Below are positions 31,693 to 40,702 of a stretch of 48,963 bases of DNA, piece by piece; positions within the stretch are counted from its first letter, which is position 1; each line of letters begins with the position of its first letter. The stretch spans positions 1-48,963 of the forward strand of contig CAMCYD010000004.1 of the NCBI GenBank assembly GCA_945883785.1. The letters are read 5' to 3'. Origin of the DNA: Helicobacter pylori PMSS1 (GTDB lineage: Bacteria > Campylobacterota > Campylobacteria > Campylobacterales > Arcobacteraceae). A program made the translations under genes and the position numbers. A model generated the notes under the pieces. It was not told where the DNA came from and searched no databases. It was given only the letters and a program-made list of their open reading frames with translations.

Positions 31693-32124
31693 ATGACAGT
31701 AAATCAATTTATGACAAAAGAACACAGAAATTGCGATGAAGAGTTTGCAGAGCTAGAAAATATCGTTGATAGTGGTGATTTTACAAAAGCAGAGCCAATT
31801 TTAAAAGATTTTTTAGACCATATGAATCATCATTTTTCAATGGAAGAAACTGTTATGTTTCCTGAATATAATAACTGCACAGGCGGTGGATGCAATCCTA
31901 CGACTGTTATGATTATAGAGCACGAGCAGATGAGAACGCTTTTCTCTCAAATGGAAGAAGCTTTGATAAAAAAAGATAAAAATCAATTTTTAGGGTCTAG
32001 TGAAAATCTTCTTTTTGTGATGCAACAACACAATATGAAAGAGGAGCAGATGATGTACAATATGGTAGATAGTGCCCTTAATAGTGAAGATATTATCACT
32101 AAAATGAAAGCAGTTTCGCTTTAA
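31693..32124 (+). CDS. Hemerythrin-like di-iron protein
   Basis: A 143-residue four-helix protein with the hemerythrin ligand pattern: HRNCDEEF (His11), MNHHFSMEETVMFPE (His and Glu), IEHEQMR, and QQHNMKEEQMMY. Bacterial single-domain hemerythrins bind oxygen or NO or repair damaged Fe-S clusters. A CTGGGC-like cysteine pair (NNCTGGGCNPTT) lies in the loop between helices 2 and 3. AAGGAAAATAGT precedes the ATG and an FNR-type box controls the promoter. First gene of a three-gene run with DUF2249 and a membrane protein. Confidence 0.88.
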   Translation: MTVNQFMTKEHRNCDEEFAELENIVDSGDFTKAEPILKDFLDHMNHHFSMEETVMFPEYNNCTGGGCNPTTVMIIEHEQMRTLFSQMEEALIKKDKNQFLGSSENLLFVMQQHNMKEEQMMYNMVDSALNSEDIITKMKAVSL

Positions 32125-32125
32125 A

Positions 32126-32344
32126 GTGCGAGAAGACATTGTGATTGATTGTAGAGATTTGGAAGCACCAGAGCCTCTTAGTCTGGTGGTTTCAAAACTC
32201 CCTTTGCTTCACAAAACAAATCGTCTTAAGATGCTTCATAGACTCAAACCACAAATGCTTTTTACGATTCTCAATGAAAACAATTTTCGCTATGAGACGA
32301 TTGAAAATGACGAGATGGTTCAAATTTTTGTTTGGAAAGAGTGA
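32126..32344 (+). CDS. DUF2249 domain protein
   Basis: A 72-residue cytosolic protein with the DUF2249 pattern (IDCRDLEAPEPLSLVV, then PLLHKTNRLKMLHRLKPQMLF). DUF2249 proteins are SirA/TusA-like in fold and often accompany hemerythrin and denitrification or NO-response genes. GTG at 32126 is used as start; it lies one base after the hemerythrin stop with no clear ribosome-binding site, so translation is probably coupled. The GTG at 32141 is an alternative. Confidence 0.75.
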   Translation: MREDIVIDCRDLEAPEPLSLVVSKLPLLHKTNRLKMLHRLKPQMLFTILNENNFRYETIENDEMVQIFVWKE

Positions 32345-32353
32345 GGTTTTTCT

Positions 32354-33547
32354 TTGTTTGTAGGACTTTCGCTTGATCAAGCTCCACCATTTGAAGCGCC
32401 TTTGAAATTTTTTCTCACAGCGCCTATTTTGGCAATTATTGGGTGTTTCATAGTTCTTTTTTTTGGAGTAAGTCTTGTAGCACTGCATCTTGTCACTATT
32501 GGATTTATGATTATGATGATGTTTGGTGCGATGCTACAAATGCTTCCAGTTGTAGCAGGGGTAGTTATCAAAAAACCACTTTTTATAGCAAACTTTACTT
32601 ATCTTTTTTTACTTATTTTTCTTTTTACATTTTCTATAGGACTTTACTTTGAAGACAAAATAGTCTTACAACTTTCTATGATAACTTTATTGCTAAGTAT
32701 CGCTTTGTTTAGTTTCGCTAGTTTAAGAGGACTTTTGAGTGTTCAAAATCGCTCACTTATTGTAAATGGATTGATTGCTAGCTTTGTTTTTTTTGTCATA
32801 GCTTTTTCGCTTGGATTGTATATGACTCATCTCCATACTATTTCAAATATTGACCAATCATATTCCTTATTTCTCGTTCTTCATTTTAATATTATCTTTT
32901 TTGGTTGGGTATTTTTGCTTATCGCAAGTATCAGTTTTCAAGTTATTCCAATGTTCTGGGTATGTGATGCTTACAAAAAAAATGAGCAAAAAATAATACT
33001 TTTTGGGACATTTTTTGCCTTGCTATTTTTATTGCTTGATACAATTTTTAGTTTTGAATTGTATATTATTTTTAAAATTCTTACCACTCTTATTGGCTTG
33101 TACTTTACTTTTTTGACCTATAAAAAACTGAAGAATAGAAGAAGAAAACTCAAAGACCAAAGTGTTTTATTTTGGCAAATTGGATTAGTATTTTTTGTTT
33201 TTGGACTTTTTTCTTTTATTTTAGGTGAATGGATAGAGCTAAATGGAGTTATTACCCTTGCTTTATTCGGAGGTTTTGCCATCTCTATCATAAATGGTAT
33301 GGCTTATAAAATTATCCCTTTTTTGACTTGGTTTCATCTTTCAAGTAAAGGGGTTTTTTCGATTCCAAATATGCGAGATATGATAAATGACAAACTCATT
33401 ACAGTTCAAAGATATCTTCACATTTTGGCTTTTGCAACTTTTATGATTGATACTAAAATAGGAGCATTTTTCTTTTTACTTTCAAATGCACTTCTTTTTT
33501 ATAATCTTTTGATTCCTGCTAGAATCTATTTTTCTTTAAAAGTTTAG
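32354..33547 (+). CDS. Polytopic membrane protein, NnrS- or haem-copper-oxidase-subunit-like
   Basis: A 397-residue inner-membrane protein with about 11-12 hydrophobic helices. Histidines lie at or in membrane segments (VALHLVTIGFM, MTHLHTI, VLHFNIIFFGW, WFHLSSKG), as in NnrS and the cytochrome-oxidase subunit I superfamily, so haem or copper binding is possible. TTG start with GAGG eight bases upstream. Its end overlaps the convergent Crp/Fnr gene by 12 bases. With hemerythrin and DUF2249 it suggests a nitrosative or oxygen response. Family assignment is tentative. Confidence 0.55.
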   Translation: MFVGLSLDQAPPFEAPLKFFLTAPILAIIGCFIVLFFGVSLVALHLVTIGFMIMMMFGAMLQMLPVVAGVVIKKPLFIANFTYLFLLIFLFTFSIGLYFEDKIVLQLSMITLLLSIALFSFASLRGLLSVQNRSLIVNGLIASFVFFVIAFSLGLYMTHLHTISNIDQSYSLFLVLHFNIIFFGWVFLLIASISFQVIPMFWVCDAYKKNEQKIILFGTFFALLFLLLDTIFSFELYIIFKILTTLIGLYFTFLTYKKLKNRRRKLKDQSVLFWQIGLVFFVFGLFSFILGEWIELNGVITLALFGGFAISIINGMAYKIIPFLTWFHLSSKGVFSIPNMRDMINDKLITVQRYLHILAFATFMIDTKIGAFFFLLSNALLFYNLLIPARIYFSLKV

Positions 33548-34147
33548 TAAAACCTCAAGTTTATTTCTATTGATGATATTCGATTCTTTATCTAAAATCT
33601 TCAAATCTTTGAGTTTTTTGAGCACTCTTGAGAGGGTTTCGGGGGCGATATTGAGTTCACTTGCAATCAGTTTATTTTTTTTGGTTTTAAAGAGCTCCTC
33701 GTTGTGATAGATATAAGAGGCTATCGTTGTGGTCGCATTAAATATCAAACTACGATTGAGAAGCTCTTCTAATGCTTTTATTTTTCTCGTGAGTGACTTA
33801 GTGAGTAGAAAAGATATCTCAGGATTGGTTTTTAAAATCTCTATAAACTCATTTCTTTTGATAATGGCTATTTCGCAGTCGCTAAGTGCTACAGAACTTG
33901 CTGGAAATTTAAAGTTTTCAATACTCGCCATCTCCGCTATAAAAATCGTTGGGGCAAAGTTATGCAAAACTATCTCGTTGCATTTATGGTCAGTCTTGTA
34001 GACTTTGACAAATCCACTAAGAAGTAGATAGAAATAGTGTGGCATCTCCCCCTCAAAAAAGATAATCTCCCCTTCGCTATATTTTTTTGTTGCTGTTATA
34101 GCCTCAACTTGCGGAAATTTTATAAGTGCTGTTAAATCATTTTTCAT
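33536..34147 (-). CDS. Crp/Fnr-family regulator, DNR/NssR-like
   Basis: A 203-residue regulator: cyclic-nucleotide-type beta-barrel (about 15-110), dimer helix (115-140), winged helix (150-203). The recognition helix IAPETLSRVLKKL carries Glu170, Ser173 and Arg174, the E..SR triad of FNR that reads TTGAT. There is no N-terminal Cys cluster, so it does not sense oxygen through a 4Fe-4S centre as FNR does; haem-based NO sensing, as in DNR or NssR, is likelier. The start overlaps the end of the PAS regulator gene by 11 bases. Confidence 0.85.
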   Translation of the reverse strand: MKNDLTALIKFPQVEAITATKKYSEGEIIFFEGEMPHYFYLLLSGFVKVYKTDHKCNEIVLHNFAPTIFIAEMASIENFKFPASSVALSDCEIAIIKRNEFIEILKTNPEISFLLTKSLTRKIKALEELLNRSLIFNATTTIASYIYHNEELFKTKKNKLIASELNIAPETLSRVLKKLKDLKILDKESNIINRNKLEVLLNF

Positions 34148-35198
34148 ATATAAATTTTTCCTTTTTTAAAGTAGTAATCTCAGTTTCTTGGTGTTTGATG
34201 AGGTCTTCACAATAAGATAATTGAAGAAGTAATTTACTATTTTTCTTTTTTTCATTATTTACTTTTTCCATTAGTATCTCTATTTGGTCGGTATGGTATT
34301 TTTCGTTGAGTTGTGTTTTAAGGTGGGTAATCTCCTGTTTCAATTCAACTTGCGTTAATTTGCTATCTTTGATATTTTGGATAACTTTTTTCTTAAAATC
34401 TCGTTTTTCTAGTTCCTCTTCGGTAATAAGATATTGCACTGTCATATATTCAATAATATTTTCTCCATACTCATCAAACACTGGAAATATAGTAGCATAG
34501 ACAAAATAAGCAGAACCATCTTTGGCTTTATTTTTGATTTTTCCTTTCCAAACTTTTCTCATCCGTAAAGTATTCCAAAGGTCATCAAAAAAGATAGTTG
34601 GCATATCTTCATGTCGTATTATCCTTTGATTTGCTCCAATAAGCTCTTCATTACTATAGCCAGATACCATGCTACATAATTCATTTGCAAAAGTAATATA
34701 CCCACCTAAATCTGTTTTTGAAACAATAGTTGTCTGGTTTATAATCTCAACATATCTATCATTTTCAATTTGTTTTGTTTCTATTATTTTTTTATCAAAA
34801 TATTTCATAGTAGCATCTTGAATAGCAAGAGTAAGTTGTTTCATTTTGATAGGTTTGATGGCGTAATGATATACATTGTGATTAATAGCATCTAAAAAAT
34901 ATTTGCTATCAGAATGAGCCGTAGTGAGTATGATGGGAATATTTTCATTTATCTTTCTTATGAGTTCAATCATCTCTAAGCCATCCATTATTGGCATATT
35001 GATATCACTTACAATGATGTCAAAATTCATTCCATGTTCATAGTGAAATTTGAATTTATCATAACCATCTTGCCCATTTGTAGCAATTACAGTGTGTTTA
35101 AATAATTTTTCAAAAATAATTTGCATAGAATTTCTAATAATCGGTTCATCTTCAACATAAAGAACAGTAAGTCTTTTTAGAAATTCCTGATGAAACAT
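34137..35198 (-). CDS. Response regulator with PAS domain and coiled coil
   Basis: A 353-residue signalling protein: receiver domain (1-125; Asp65 in VSDINMPIMDG, Lys115 in AIKPIK), a PAS domain (about 150-265; ITFANELCSMVSGYSNEELIG and WKGKIKNKAKDGSAYFV), then a long coiled coil (270-350). There is no DNA-binding, kinase or GGDEF output, so it probably acts by protein contact, perhaps with a separate kinase. GGA precedes the ATG at suitable distance. It is upstream of, and overlaps, the Crp/Fnr gene. Confidence 0.85.
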   Translation of the reverse strand: MFHQEFLKRLTVLYVEDEPIIRNSMQIIFEKLFKHTVIATNGQDGYDKFKFHYEHGMNFDIIVSDINMPIMDGLEMIELIRKINENIPIILTTAHSDSKYFLDAINHNVYHYAIKPIKMKQLTLAIQDATMKYFDKKIIETKQIENDRYVEIINQTTIVSKTDLGGYITFANELCSMVSGYSNEELIGANQRIIRHEDMPTIFFDDLWNTLRMRKVWKGKIKNKAKDGSAYFVYATIFPVFDEYGENIIEYMTVQYLITEEELEKRDFKKKVIQNIKDSKLTQVELKQEITHLKTQLNEKYHTDQIEILMEKVNNEKKKNSKLLLQLSYCEDLIKHQETEITTLKKEKFIYEK

Positions 35199-35255
35199 TG
35201 AATGATTCCTTTTTTAATAGTGTCGTTTTGATTTTACACTAATAGTATCATATCT

Positions 35256-35783
35256 TTATTTTGAAATATCTATAACCTTATCAATATTTTGAAATATCTC
35301 TTCCACTCTTTCTTGCCAAGCAGTTTTTGTTGATTTTAAAAGAGAAGGATTGTAAAAAACATCAACAAATTCTTTTGTATCAGTTCTTGTAAATCGTACA
35401 TTTGAGTCTATTGGTGAGCCATAAAACATTAGATTCGTTCTAGCAAATTTTCCACTAAGCCCTTTGAAGCCATAGTTTGTTGTCGCTCCCGTGATATTTG
35501 CCATAACAGTTCCGATGACTCCAGTAACTCCTTCTGTGACATCATTTGGAAGTTCAACTTTTATCTCTCCTCTTTTTGGCAAACTATTTGGATAAAGTGC
35601 CTTAAGTCCAACTAGAGTACAAAGATAAGCACCTGTAACCGTTGGGCAACTGTGCCCAGCACATTTCACTACATCAAGATAGGAAAATTCAACTACCCCA
35701 TCCTTAAATGTTCCTAATGCTAGTGCTAAATCATCTTGTAAAACTATTTTTTCGATTTCGTCAAAAAATTGTGGGTATGTCAT
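35256..35783 (-). CDS. FmdE-family protein
   Basis: A 175-residue protein of the FmdE family (named after a gene in a methanogen molybdenum formylmethanofuran dehydrogenase operon). The signature KCAGHSCPTVTGAYL holds the Cys and His usually bound to metal. No zinc-finger tail is present. AAGGAACTGAAAAT precedes the ATG. No methanogenesis or molybdoenzyme gene is nearby, so only a general metal-binding redox-related role can be suggested. Confidence 0.8.
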   Translation of the reverse strand: MTYPQFFDEIEKIVLQDDLALALGTFKDGVVEFSYLDVVKCAGHSCPTVTGAYLCTLVGLKALYPNSLPKRGEIKVELPNDVTEGVTGVIGTVMANITGATTNYGFKGLSGKFARTNLMFYGSPIDSNVRFTRTDTKEFVDVFYNPSLLKSTKTAWQERVEEIFQNIDKVIDISK

Positions 35784-35881
35784 ATTTTCAGTTCCTTTTG
35801 GTTGGCTATATTTTGAGTAATTTTAGTCAAAAGGATAAGTAAACGGATTGATATATGTCAACATTATATAAAGATGAGGTG

Positions 35882-36295
35882 CTATAAAATGAACTCTCCA
35901 CTATGATAAAGCCACATAGTATTTGGTTTCAAAAATCTGCTTTTTTCTGTAAAACTTATATCGTTATTATCAGAAAATAAAGTGGCTTCAAAAGTAACAA
36001 AAGCTTCATCTTCCCCATCTATAAATTCTAAAACTTTTAAATTTACGAACGAGGTATTTTTACAAAAATTGAAGATATCTTTTTTCCAACTTTCACTATC
36101 AACCATAAAGTCTTGATTTTCTTGGTGAGTTGTTTTTATGATATATGAGGGGAGTGAAAAAACATAAGCACTATATCTACTTTTCATTAGTTCGAGTGCT
36201 GTTTTTGGGTACTTTCCTTTATGAAAAACTTGACAACATTTTTTGTACTTTTCTTTACTTCCGCAAGGGCAAGATGAATTAATCGAATATTTCAT
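35882..36295 (-). CDS. YchJ-like SEC-C motif protein
   Basis: A 137-residue protein of the YchJ/UPF0225 family. The N-terminal zinc-binding SEC-C motif is CPCGSKEKYKKCC, followed by the YchJ domain (TALELMKSRYSAYVFS). Function unknown; the SEC-C motif is shared with SecA. Its ATG overlaps the sixA-like stop by four bases, completing a typA-sixA-ychJ operon. Confidence 0.88.
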   Translation of the reverse strand: MKYSINSSCPCGSKEKYKKCCQVFHKGKYPKTALELMKSRYSAYVFSLPSYIIKTTHQENQDFMVDSESWKKDIFNFCKNTSFVNLKVLEFIDGEDEAFVTFEATLFSDNNDISFTEKSRFLKPNTMWLYHSGEFIL

Positions 36296-36780
36296 TTATA
36301 AAGTTTTGGATACTCAAAAAATAAAAGGTTACCTTTTTTAGGATTTATCTCATCCCAGTTATCTATATCAAATTCGATTCCAACAACACCACAAGTTGGT
36401 ATATTTTCATTTATATCTAAATATCTTTCTACAAACATATTAAAATTTGGATTATGCCCAAATAAAAAAACACTTTCATATTGATTGTCTATATTTCTTA
36501 CAATATCTTCTAAAGAGTCTAAGGTCGCTTCGTAAATATTTTCATCATAAGTAATTTTTAGTGGTGAGGTAAATTGTTCGTTAATAAGTTTTGCAGTTTG
36601 TTTTGCTCTCATAGCTGGACTTGAAAAGATTATATCGGCGGATAGTTTTTTAGTATTTAAGATTGAACCCATAAAAGAAGCATCATTTAATCCTCTTTTA
36701 TTTAATGGTCTTTCGAAATCATCTAAAGTTGTATCTTTCCAGCTTGATTTGGCATGCCGTACAAGATACAACCTTTTCAT
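36292..36780 (-). CDS. SixA-type histidine phosphatase
   Basis: A 162-residue phosphoglycerate-mutase-fold phosphatase with the RHG-type motif LVRHAKSSWKD (His8 nucleophile), FSSPAMRAKQTA and the second histidine in FLFGHNPNF. SixA dephosphorylates phospho-histidine in the ArcB or PTS-Ntr systems of E. coli; the target here is unknown. It begins six bases after the typA stop and overlaps the ychJ-like gene, so expression with typA is likely. Confidence 0.88.
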   Translation of the reverse strand: MKRLYLVRHAKSSWKDTTLDDFERPLNKRGLNDASFMGSILNTKKLSADIIFSSPAMRAKQTAKLINEQFTSPLKITYDENIYEATLDSLEDIVRNIDNQYESVFLFGHNPNFNMFVERYLDINENIPTCGVVGIEFDIDNWDEINPKKGNLLFFEYPKLYK

Positions 36781-36786
36781 AGATAA

Positions 36787-38601
36787 TTATGAGTTTTTAG
36801 AATTTTTTGCAGCTCTTTTTCTTGCACTTGGGTCAAGTTCCCTTTTTCTAATTCTGACAGAAACTGGCGTAACTTCAACAAGCTCATCATCTTCAATCCA
36901 TTCAAGAGCAAGCTCAAGTGACATATCTCTTGGTGGTACAAGTTTGATAGCTTCATCAGCTCCACTACTTCTTACGTTTGATTGTGCTTTCCCTTTGATA
37001 ACATTTACATCAAGATCATTTTCTCTCGCATGCTCACCGATAACCATTCCATCGTATACTTTATCTTGTGGTTTAATAAACATACCACCTCTATCTTGAA
37101 GATTGAAGATAGAATAAGCAGTTGCTACACCATTTTCCATAGAAACTAAAGCCCCATTTTTTCTACTTACAACTGTTCCAGAATATGGTCTAAATTCTAA
37201 GAATGAGTGATTCATAACACCCTCACCTTTTGTATCTGTTAAAAATTCATTTCTATAACCGATTAATCCTCTTGCTGGTATTTCAAACTCAACTCTTGTT
37301 TGGTCATTTCCCATAGGAATCATATTTGTCATAACGGCTTTTCTTTTTCCAAGAGTTTCGATAACACCCCCAGCATATTCAGAAGGGATATCGCATACAA
37401 GATGTTCAAATGGTTCCATTTTTTTACCATCTTCCATTTTTGTGATAACTTGTGGTCTTGAAATTGAGAATTCATATCCTTCTCTTCTCATATTTTCAGC
37501 CAAAATAGTGATTTGAAGCTCACCTCTTCCATTTACTTCATAACTTCCTTCTGCCTTTTGCTCATAGTTCATAGCAATATTTGTATTCATCTCAGCTGCA
37601 AGTCTCTCTTGAAGTTTGTTTGAAGTTACAAATTTACCTTCAGTTCCTGCAAGTGGTGAGTTATTTACTGCAAAAGTTACAGATAAAGTTGGTTCCTCAA
37701 TGTGCATTGGGTCAAGTGGCATTGGATTTGCTGGGTCACATAAGCTGTCTCCAACATCAATAGTTTCAAAACCAGCAACAGCTACAATATCACCGTGACC
37801 TGCAGTTTTGATATCCATTCTTTCAAGCCCTTTAAATCCGATAAGTTTAGAAACCCGTCCTTTGATTTTTTCTCCATCAGCTTTACATAAAACTACAGTT
37901 TCACCCAGAGAGATAGTTCCATTGAATATTCTAGCGATACCAATTTTCCCTATAAAGTTATCATAATCAAGTGTAAATACTTGAAGTTGAAGACCATTAT
38001 CATCACTTCCTGTTGGAACTGGAACTTCTGTTAAGATTTTTCTAAATAGTGGTGTTAAATCTTTACTTTCATCTTCAAGATTATCTTTAGCATAGCCATC
38101 TCTAGCTGCTGCATATACAATTGGAAAATCAAGTTGCTCTTCAGTTGCACCCATTTGAGCAAAAAGGTCAAATACTTCATCTACAACTCTATCAGGTTCA
38201 GCTGCTGGTTTGTCGATTTTATTTACAACAACAATTGGACGATGCCCAAGTTCAAGTGCTTTTTTAACAACAAATTTTGTTTGAGGCATAACACCCTCTT
38301 GAGCATCAACAAGCAATAAAACAGAGTCAACCATCTTAAGAACCCTCTCAACTTCTCCACCAAAGTCGGCGTGCCCTGGAGTATCGATGATGTTAATTCT
38401 TACACCCTCATAATCAATAGCTGTATTTTTAGAAAGGATTGTAATCCCTCTTTCTTTTTCGATAGCATTGCTATCCATCATTCTTTCACCTGCTTCAGTT
38501 CTCTCATCAAAAGTTCCTGATTGTTTTAATAACTCATCTACAAGTGTAGTTTTACCGTGGTCAACGTGTGCAATAACTGCAATATTTCTAATGTCTCTCA
38601 T
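36787..38601 (-). CDS. typA: Translational GTPase TypA/BipA
   Basis: A ribosome-binding GTPase of the EF-G type that helps 50S assembly and stress growth. The 604-residue protein has G1 AHVDHGKTT (10-18), G2/RGITI, G3 [14 protein letters not shown], and G4 NKIDK, then domain II, the EF-G-like C-terminal domains, and the TypA-specific end. First gene of the typA-sixA-ychJ operon. Confidence 0.97.
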   Translation of the reverse strand: MRDIRNIAVIAHVDHGKTTLVDELLKQSGTFDERTEAGERMMDSNAIEKERGITILSKNTAIDYEGVRINIIDTPGHADFGGEVERVLKMVDSVLLLVDAQEGVMPQTKFVVKKALELGHRPIVVVNKIDKPAAEPDRVVDEVFDLFAQMGATEEQLDFPIVYAAARDGYAKDNLEDESKDLTPLFRKILTEVPVPTGSDDNGLQLQVFTLDYDNFIGKIGIARIFNGTISLGETVVLCKADGEKIKGRVSKLIGFKGLERMDIKTAGHGDIVAVAGFETIDVGDSLCDPANPMPLDPMHIEEPTLSVTFAVNNSPLAGTEGKFVTSNKLQERLAAEMNTNIAMNYEQKAEGSYEVNGRGELQITILAENMRREGYEFSISRPQVITKMEDGKKMEPFEHLVCDIPSEYAGGVIETLGKRKAVMTNMIPMGNDQTRVEFEIPARGLIGYRNEFLTDTKGEGVMNHSFLEFRPYSGTVVSRKNGALVSMENGVATAYSIFNLQDRGGMFIKPQDKVYDGMVIGEHARENDLDVNVIKGKAQSNVRSSGADEAIKLVPPRDMSLELALEWIEDDELVEVTPVSVRIRKRELDPSARKRAAKNSKNS

Positions 38602-38721
38602 TGTTTTTCTCTTCTATTTTGGATTTTAGCATAAGATTTTTTGCTAATTTTCGCGGATTTTAGCCAAAAAAAGCTTTATTTGTTTTTAAGCTTATTTGTT
38701 TTTGTACATAAAATAAAAAAA

Positions 38722-38746
38722 AGGTAGCTGGAAAATCCAACCACCT
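38722..38746 (-). terminator. Intrinsic terminator of the peroxiredoxin gene
   Basis: On the minus strand AGGTGGTTGGA, loop TTT, TCCAGCTACCT followed by seven further T residues: 11 base pairs including two wobbles. A classic intrinsic terminator 30 bases after the prx stop. Confidence 0.9.
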
Positions 38747-38775
38747 CTGAAAAACGAGTTAAATTGAAATAAATA

Positions 38776-39372
38776 TTATAATTTTTCGCTATTTTTCGCC
38801 AAATATTCAGCAACACCTTCAGTTGAAGCTTTCATACCCTCATCACCTTTTACCCAACCAGCTGGACAAACTTCACCATGTTCATTTGTAAATAACATAG
38901 TGTCAACCATTCTTATCATCTCATCAATATTTCTTCCAAGTGGCAAATCATTGATAACTGAATGTCTTACGGTTCCGTCAGCATCGATAAGAAAGCTCCC
39001 TCTAAGTGCTACTGATTCGCCAAAAAGGACATCATAATCTCTTGAAATTTGTTTATTTAAGTCTGCCACAAGTGGATATTTTACTCTTCCAATTCCGCCC
39101 TGATTTACTGGTGTTTCTCTCCAAGCAAAGTGTGAGAATTGACTATCAACTGACACACCAATAACATTTACTCCTCTTGAAGTAAAGTCTTCAATTCTGT
39201 GTGAAAATGCAATAATCTCAGATGGGCAAACAAAAGTAAAGTCCAGTGGGTAAAAAAATAATACCACACCTTTTGGTCCTAAATTACTCATTAAATTAAA
39301 TCCATCTACTATTGAACCATCTGCCAATACAGCCGTTGCTGTGAAATCTGGAGCTTTTTTTGTTACTAACAT
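38776..39372 (-). CDS. 2-Cys peroxiredoxin (AhpC/TsaA type)
   Basis: Reduces hydrogen peroxide and organic peroxides. From the ATG at 39372 it is 198 residues; peroxidatic Cys49 lies in FVCPSEIIAF and resolving Cys169 in HGEVCPAGW. The frame runs open 24 codons upstream, but MLVTKKAPDF is the family start and AAGGAAAGAA precedes it. It lies beside rubrerythrin and a PerR-like gene, a peroxide-defence cluster. No ahpF is present; thioredoxin is the likely reductant. Confidence 0.95.
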   Translation of the reverse strand: MLVTKKAPDFTATAVLADGSIVDGFNLMSNLGPKGVVLFFYPLDFTFVCPSEIIAFSHRIEDFTSRGVNVIGVSVDSQFSHFAWRETPVNQGGIGRVKYPLVADLNKQISRDYDVLFGESVALRGSFLIDADGTVRHSVINDLPLGRNIDEMIRMVDTMLFTNEHGEVCPAGWVKGDEGMKASTEGVAEYLAKNSEKL

Positions 39373-39486
39373 TTTTTCTTTCCTTTTTTCCTTTTTAAAT
39401 TTCGAGAAGTGTATCAAACAAAATTTAATTTTATAAATTTTCAAATAATAAACTTTTTCCTTTAAGTTAAGATTTATGAACTTTAC

Positions 39487-40146
39487 TTATCCAACAGTTA
39501 CATCTTTATTTCTTTTTTTGAAAAACTCTTTGTCCACTTTGCATAGAGGACAAGCTGTAGGTGGTTTCTTCCCTCTATGAATATGTCCACATACTTCACA
39601 AACCCATTCTTCCTCTTTATCGCTGCTAAAAAATCCTTCAGCTTCTAAAGCTTCCAAAAGTTCTCTATACTCTTTTTCGTGCTCAACTTCTACTTTCCCA
39701 ATAGCTTTAAACATTCTTGCTATCTCTTTAAGACCTTCTTCTTTTGCCACCTCTTCAAATTCTGGGTACATTATCTCATGTTCATATTTTTCACCATCAG
39801 CGGCATATACAAGATTTTTAGCTGTACTATCAAATTCAAAATCGTGTAGAAGTTTATTGTAGGCTTTGTACTGTGCATAAGCATGATATTTTTCATTTTC
39901 AGCTGCTTCTTGTAAAAATTTGGCAATTCTATGATACCCCTCTTCAAAAGCAATTTCAGCAAAAAACTCATATTTATTTCTCGCTTGAGATTCACCTGCA
40001 AATGCTTTCATTAAATTAACTGCTGTTAAATTTGTAGTAGTACATTCCATATGTTCTCCACAACAAATTAAAGTTCCCCCACCAACGATTTGCACTTCTA
40101 CTTCATTTCCGCACTTGTTACATTTATATGTTTGATATTTTTTCAT
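39487..40146 (-). CDS. Rubrerythrin with N-terminal desulforedoxin-like domain (desulforubrerythrin, Rrc type)
   Basis: A 219-residue peroxide-scavenging iron protein with three modules: an N-terminal desulforedoxin-like site (CNKCGNEVEV...CCGEHM, 9-34), a four-helix di-iron domain (about 45-165; FAGESQARNKYEFFAE, ENEKYHAY, VEHEKEYREL), and a C-terminal rubredoxin (WVCEVCGHIHRGKKPPTACPLC). This order matches Campylobacter jejuni Rrc. It diverges from the PerR-like gene, sharing a 154-base promoter region, so peroxide regulation is likely. Confidence 0.93.
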   Translation of the reverse strand: MKKYQTYKCNKCGNEVEVQIVGGGTLICCGEHMECTTTNLTAVNLMKAFAGESQARNKYEFFAEIAFEEGYHRIAKFLQEAAENEKYHAYAQYKAYNKLLHDFEFDSTAKNLVYAADGEKYEHEIMYPEFEEVAKEEGLKEIARMFKAIGKVEVEHEKEYRELLEALEAEGFFSSDKEEEWVCEVCGHIHRGKKPPTACPLCKVDKEFFKKRNKDVTVG

Positions 40147-40300
40147 TTTTCATTTTCCTTATATTTTATTAATGGATAATTTTTTTCCACTATAAATATT
40201 ATGCTAATAATTCTTACAATTGTATAAAATATTTTTTTTATATGAGAATAGTTATTACATAAAAAAGTACAAAAAAAAATATTTATGGAATAATTCCGAT
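40147..40300. promoter_or_regulatory. Divergent rubrerythrin/PerR promoter region
   Basis: AT-rich 154-base gap between divergent genes. CTAATAATTCTTAC (40204-40217) and GAGAATAGTTATTAC (40244-40258) are related in inverted orientation and resemble the AT-rich imperfect palindromes of Per boxes. This is suggestive only; base composition alone produces similar patterns. Confidence 0.3.
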
Positions 40301-40702
40301 ATGAATACATTTACAGAAATATTAAGACAAAACAATTTGAAAGTTACACCTCAAAGGCTAGCAATTTTACATATTATAAGCAAGCACGGGCATATAAATA
40401 TTGACACTTTATATAGTGAGATTAAAGAGCAATTTGGTTCTATATCCTTAGCAACTATTTATAAAAATATTAATTCTATGACAGAAGCTAAGCTTTTGGC
40501 GGAAGTAAAGCTACCAAATGCAAAATCAGTTTATGAGGTAGTCAAAGAGGGACACGCTCATTTGAAATGTGAAATTTGCGGAAAAATCGAAGATATGATT
40601 ATTGATACAAATAGTATTTTTGGCGAAATATCACAAGTGCATCACTTTAAAATAAATTATTCTGATGTTGTACTCAGTGGTGTCTGTAAAAATTGTCAGT
40701 AG
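40301..40702 (+). CDS. perR: Fur-family regulator, PerR-like
   Basis: A 133-residue Fur-fold repressor. The winged helix (about 1-80; NNLKVTPQRLAILHII, SLATIYKNINSM) precedes the metal-binding dimer domain with HAHLKCEICGKIEDM and a final CKNC, giving two CxxC pairs for structural zinc. The frame is open 27 codons upstream, but MNTFTEILRQ at 40301 gives the family length. Position next to rubrerythrin and peroxiredoxin favours PerR over Fur. The stop codon abuts an 84-bp insertion. Confidence 0.82.
   Translation: MNTFTEILRQNNLKVTPQRLAILHIISKHGHINIDTLYSEIKEQFGSISLATIYKNINSMTEAKLLAEVKLPNAKSVYEVVKEGHAHLKCEICGKIEDMIIDTNSIFGEISQVHHFKINYSDVVLSGVCKNCQ

Noticed and set aside
32373-32383. TTGATCAAG near the start of the membrane protein as a second FNR box
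   Set aside because: It lacks the four-base spacer between half sites and lies inside coding sequence.
35256-35783. Methanogenesis or formylmethanofuran role for the FmdE-like gene
   Set aside because: No fwd/fmd or other C1 genes are near; the FmdE family is widespread in non-methanogens.
39373-39444. N-terminal extension of peroxiredoxin (and similar open extensions of purA, gpsA, purT, gyrB and perR)
   Set aside because: Extensions are not family-like, and internal ATGs give the expected N-termini, most with good ribosome-binding sites.
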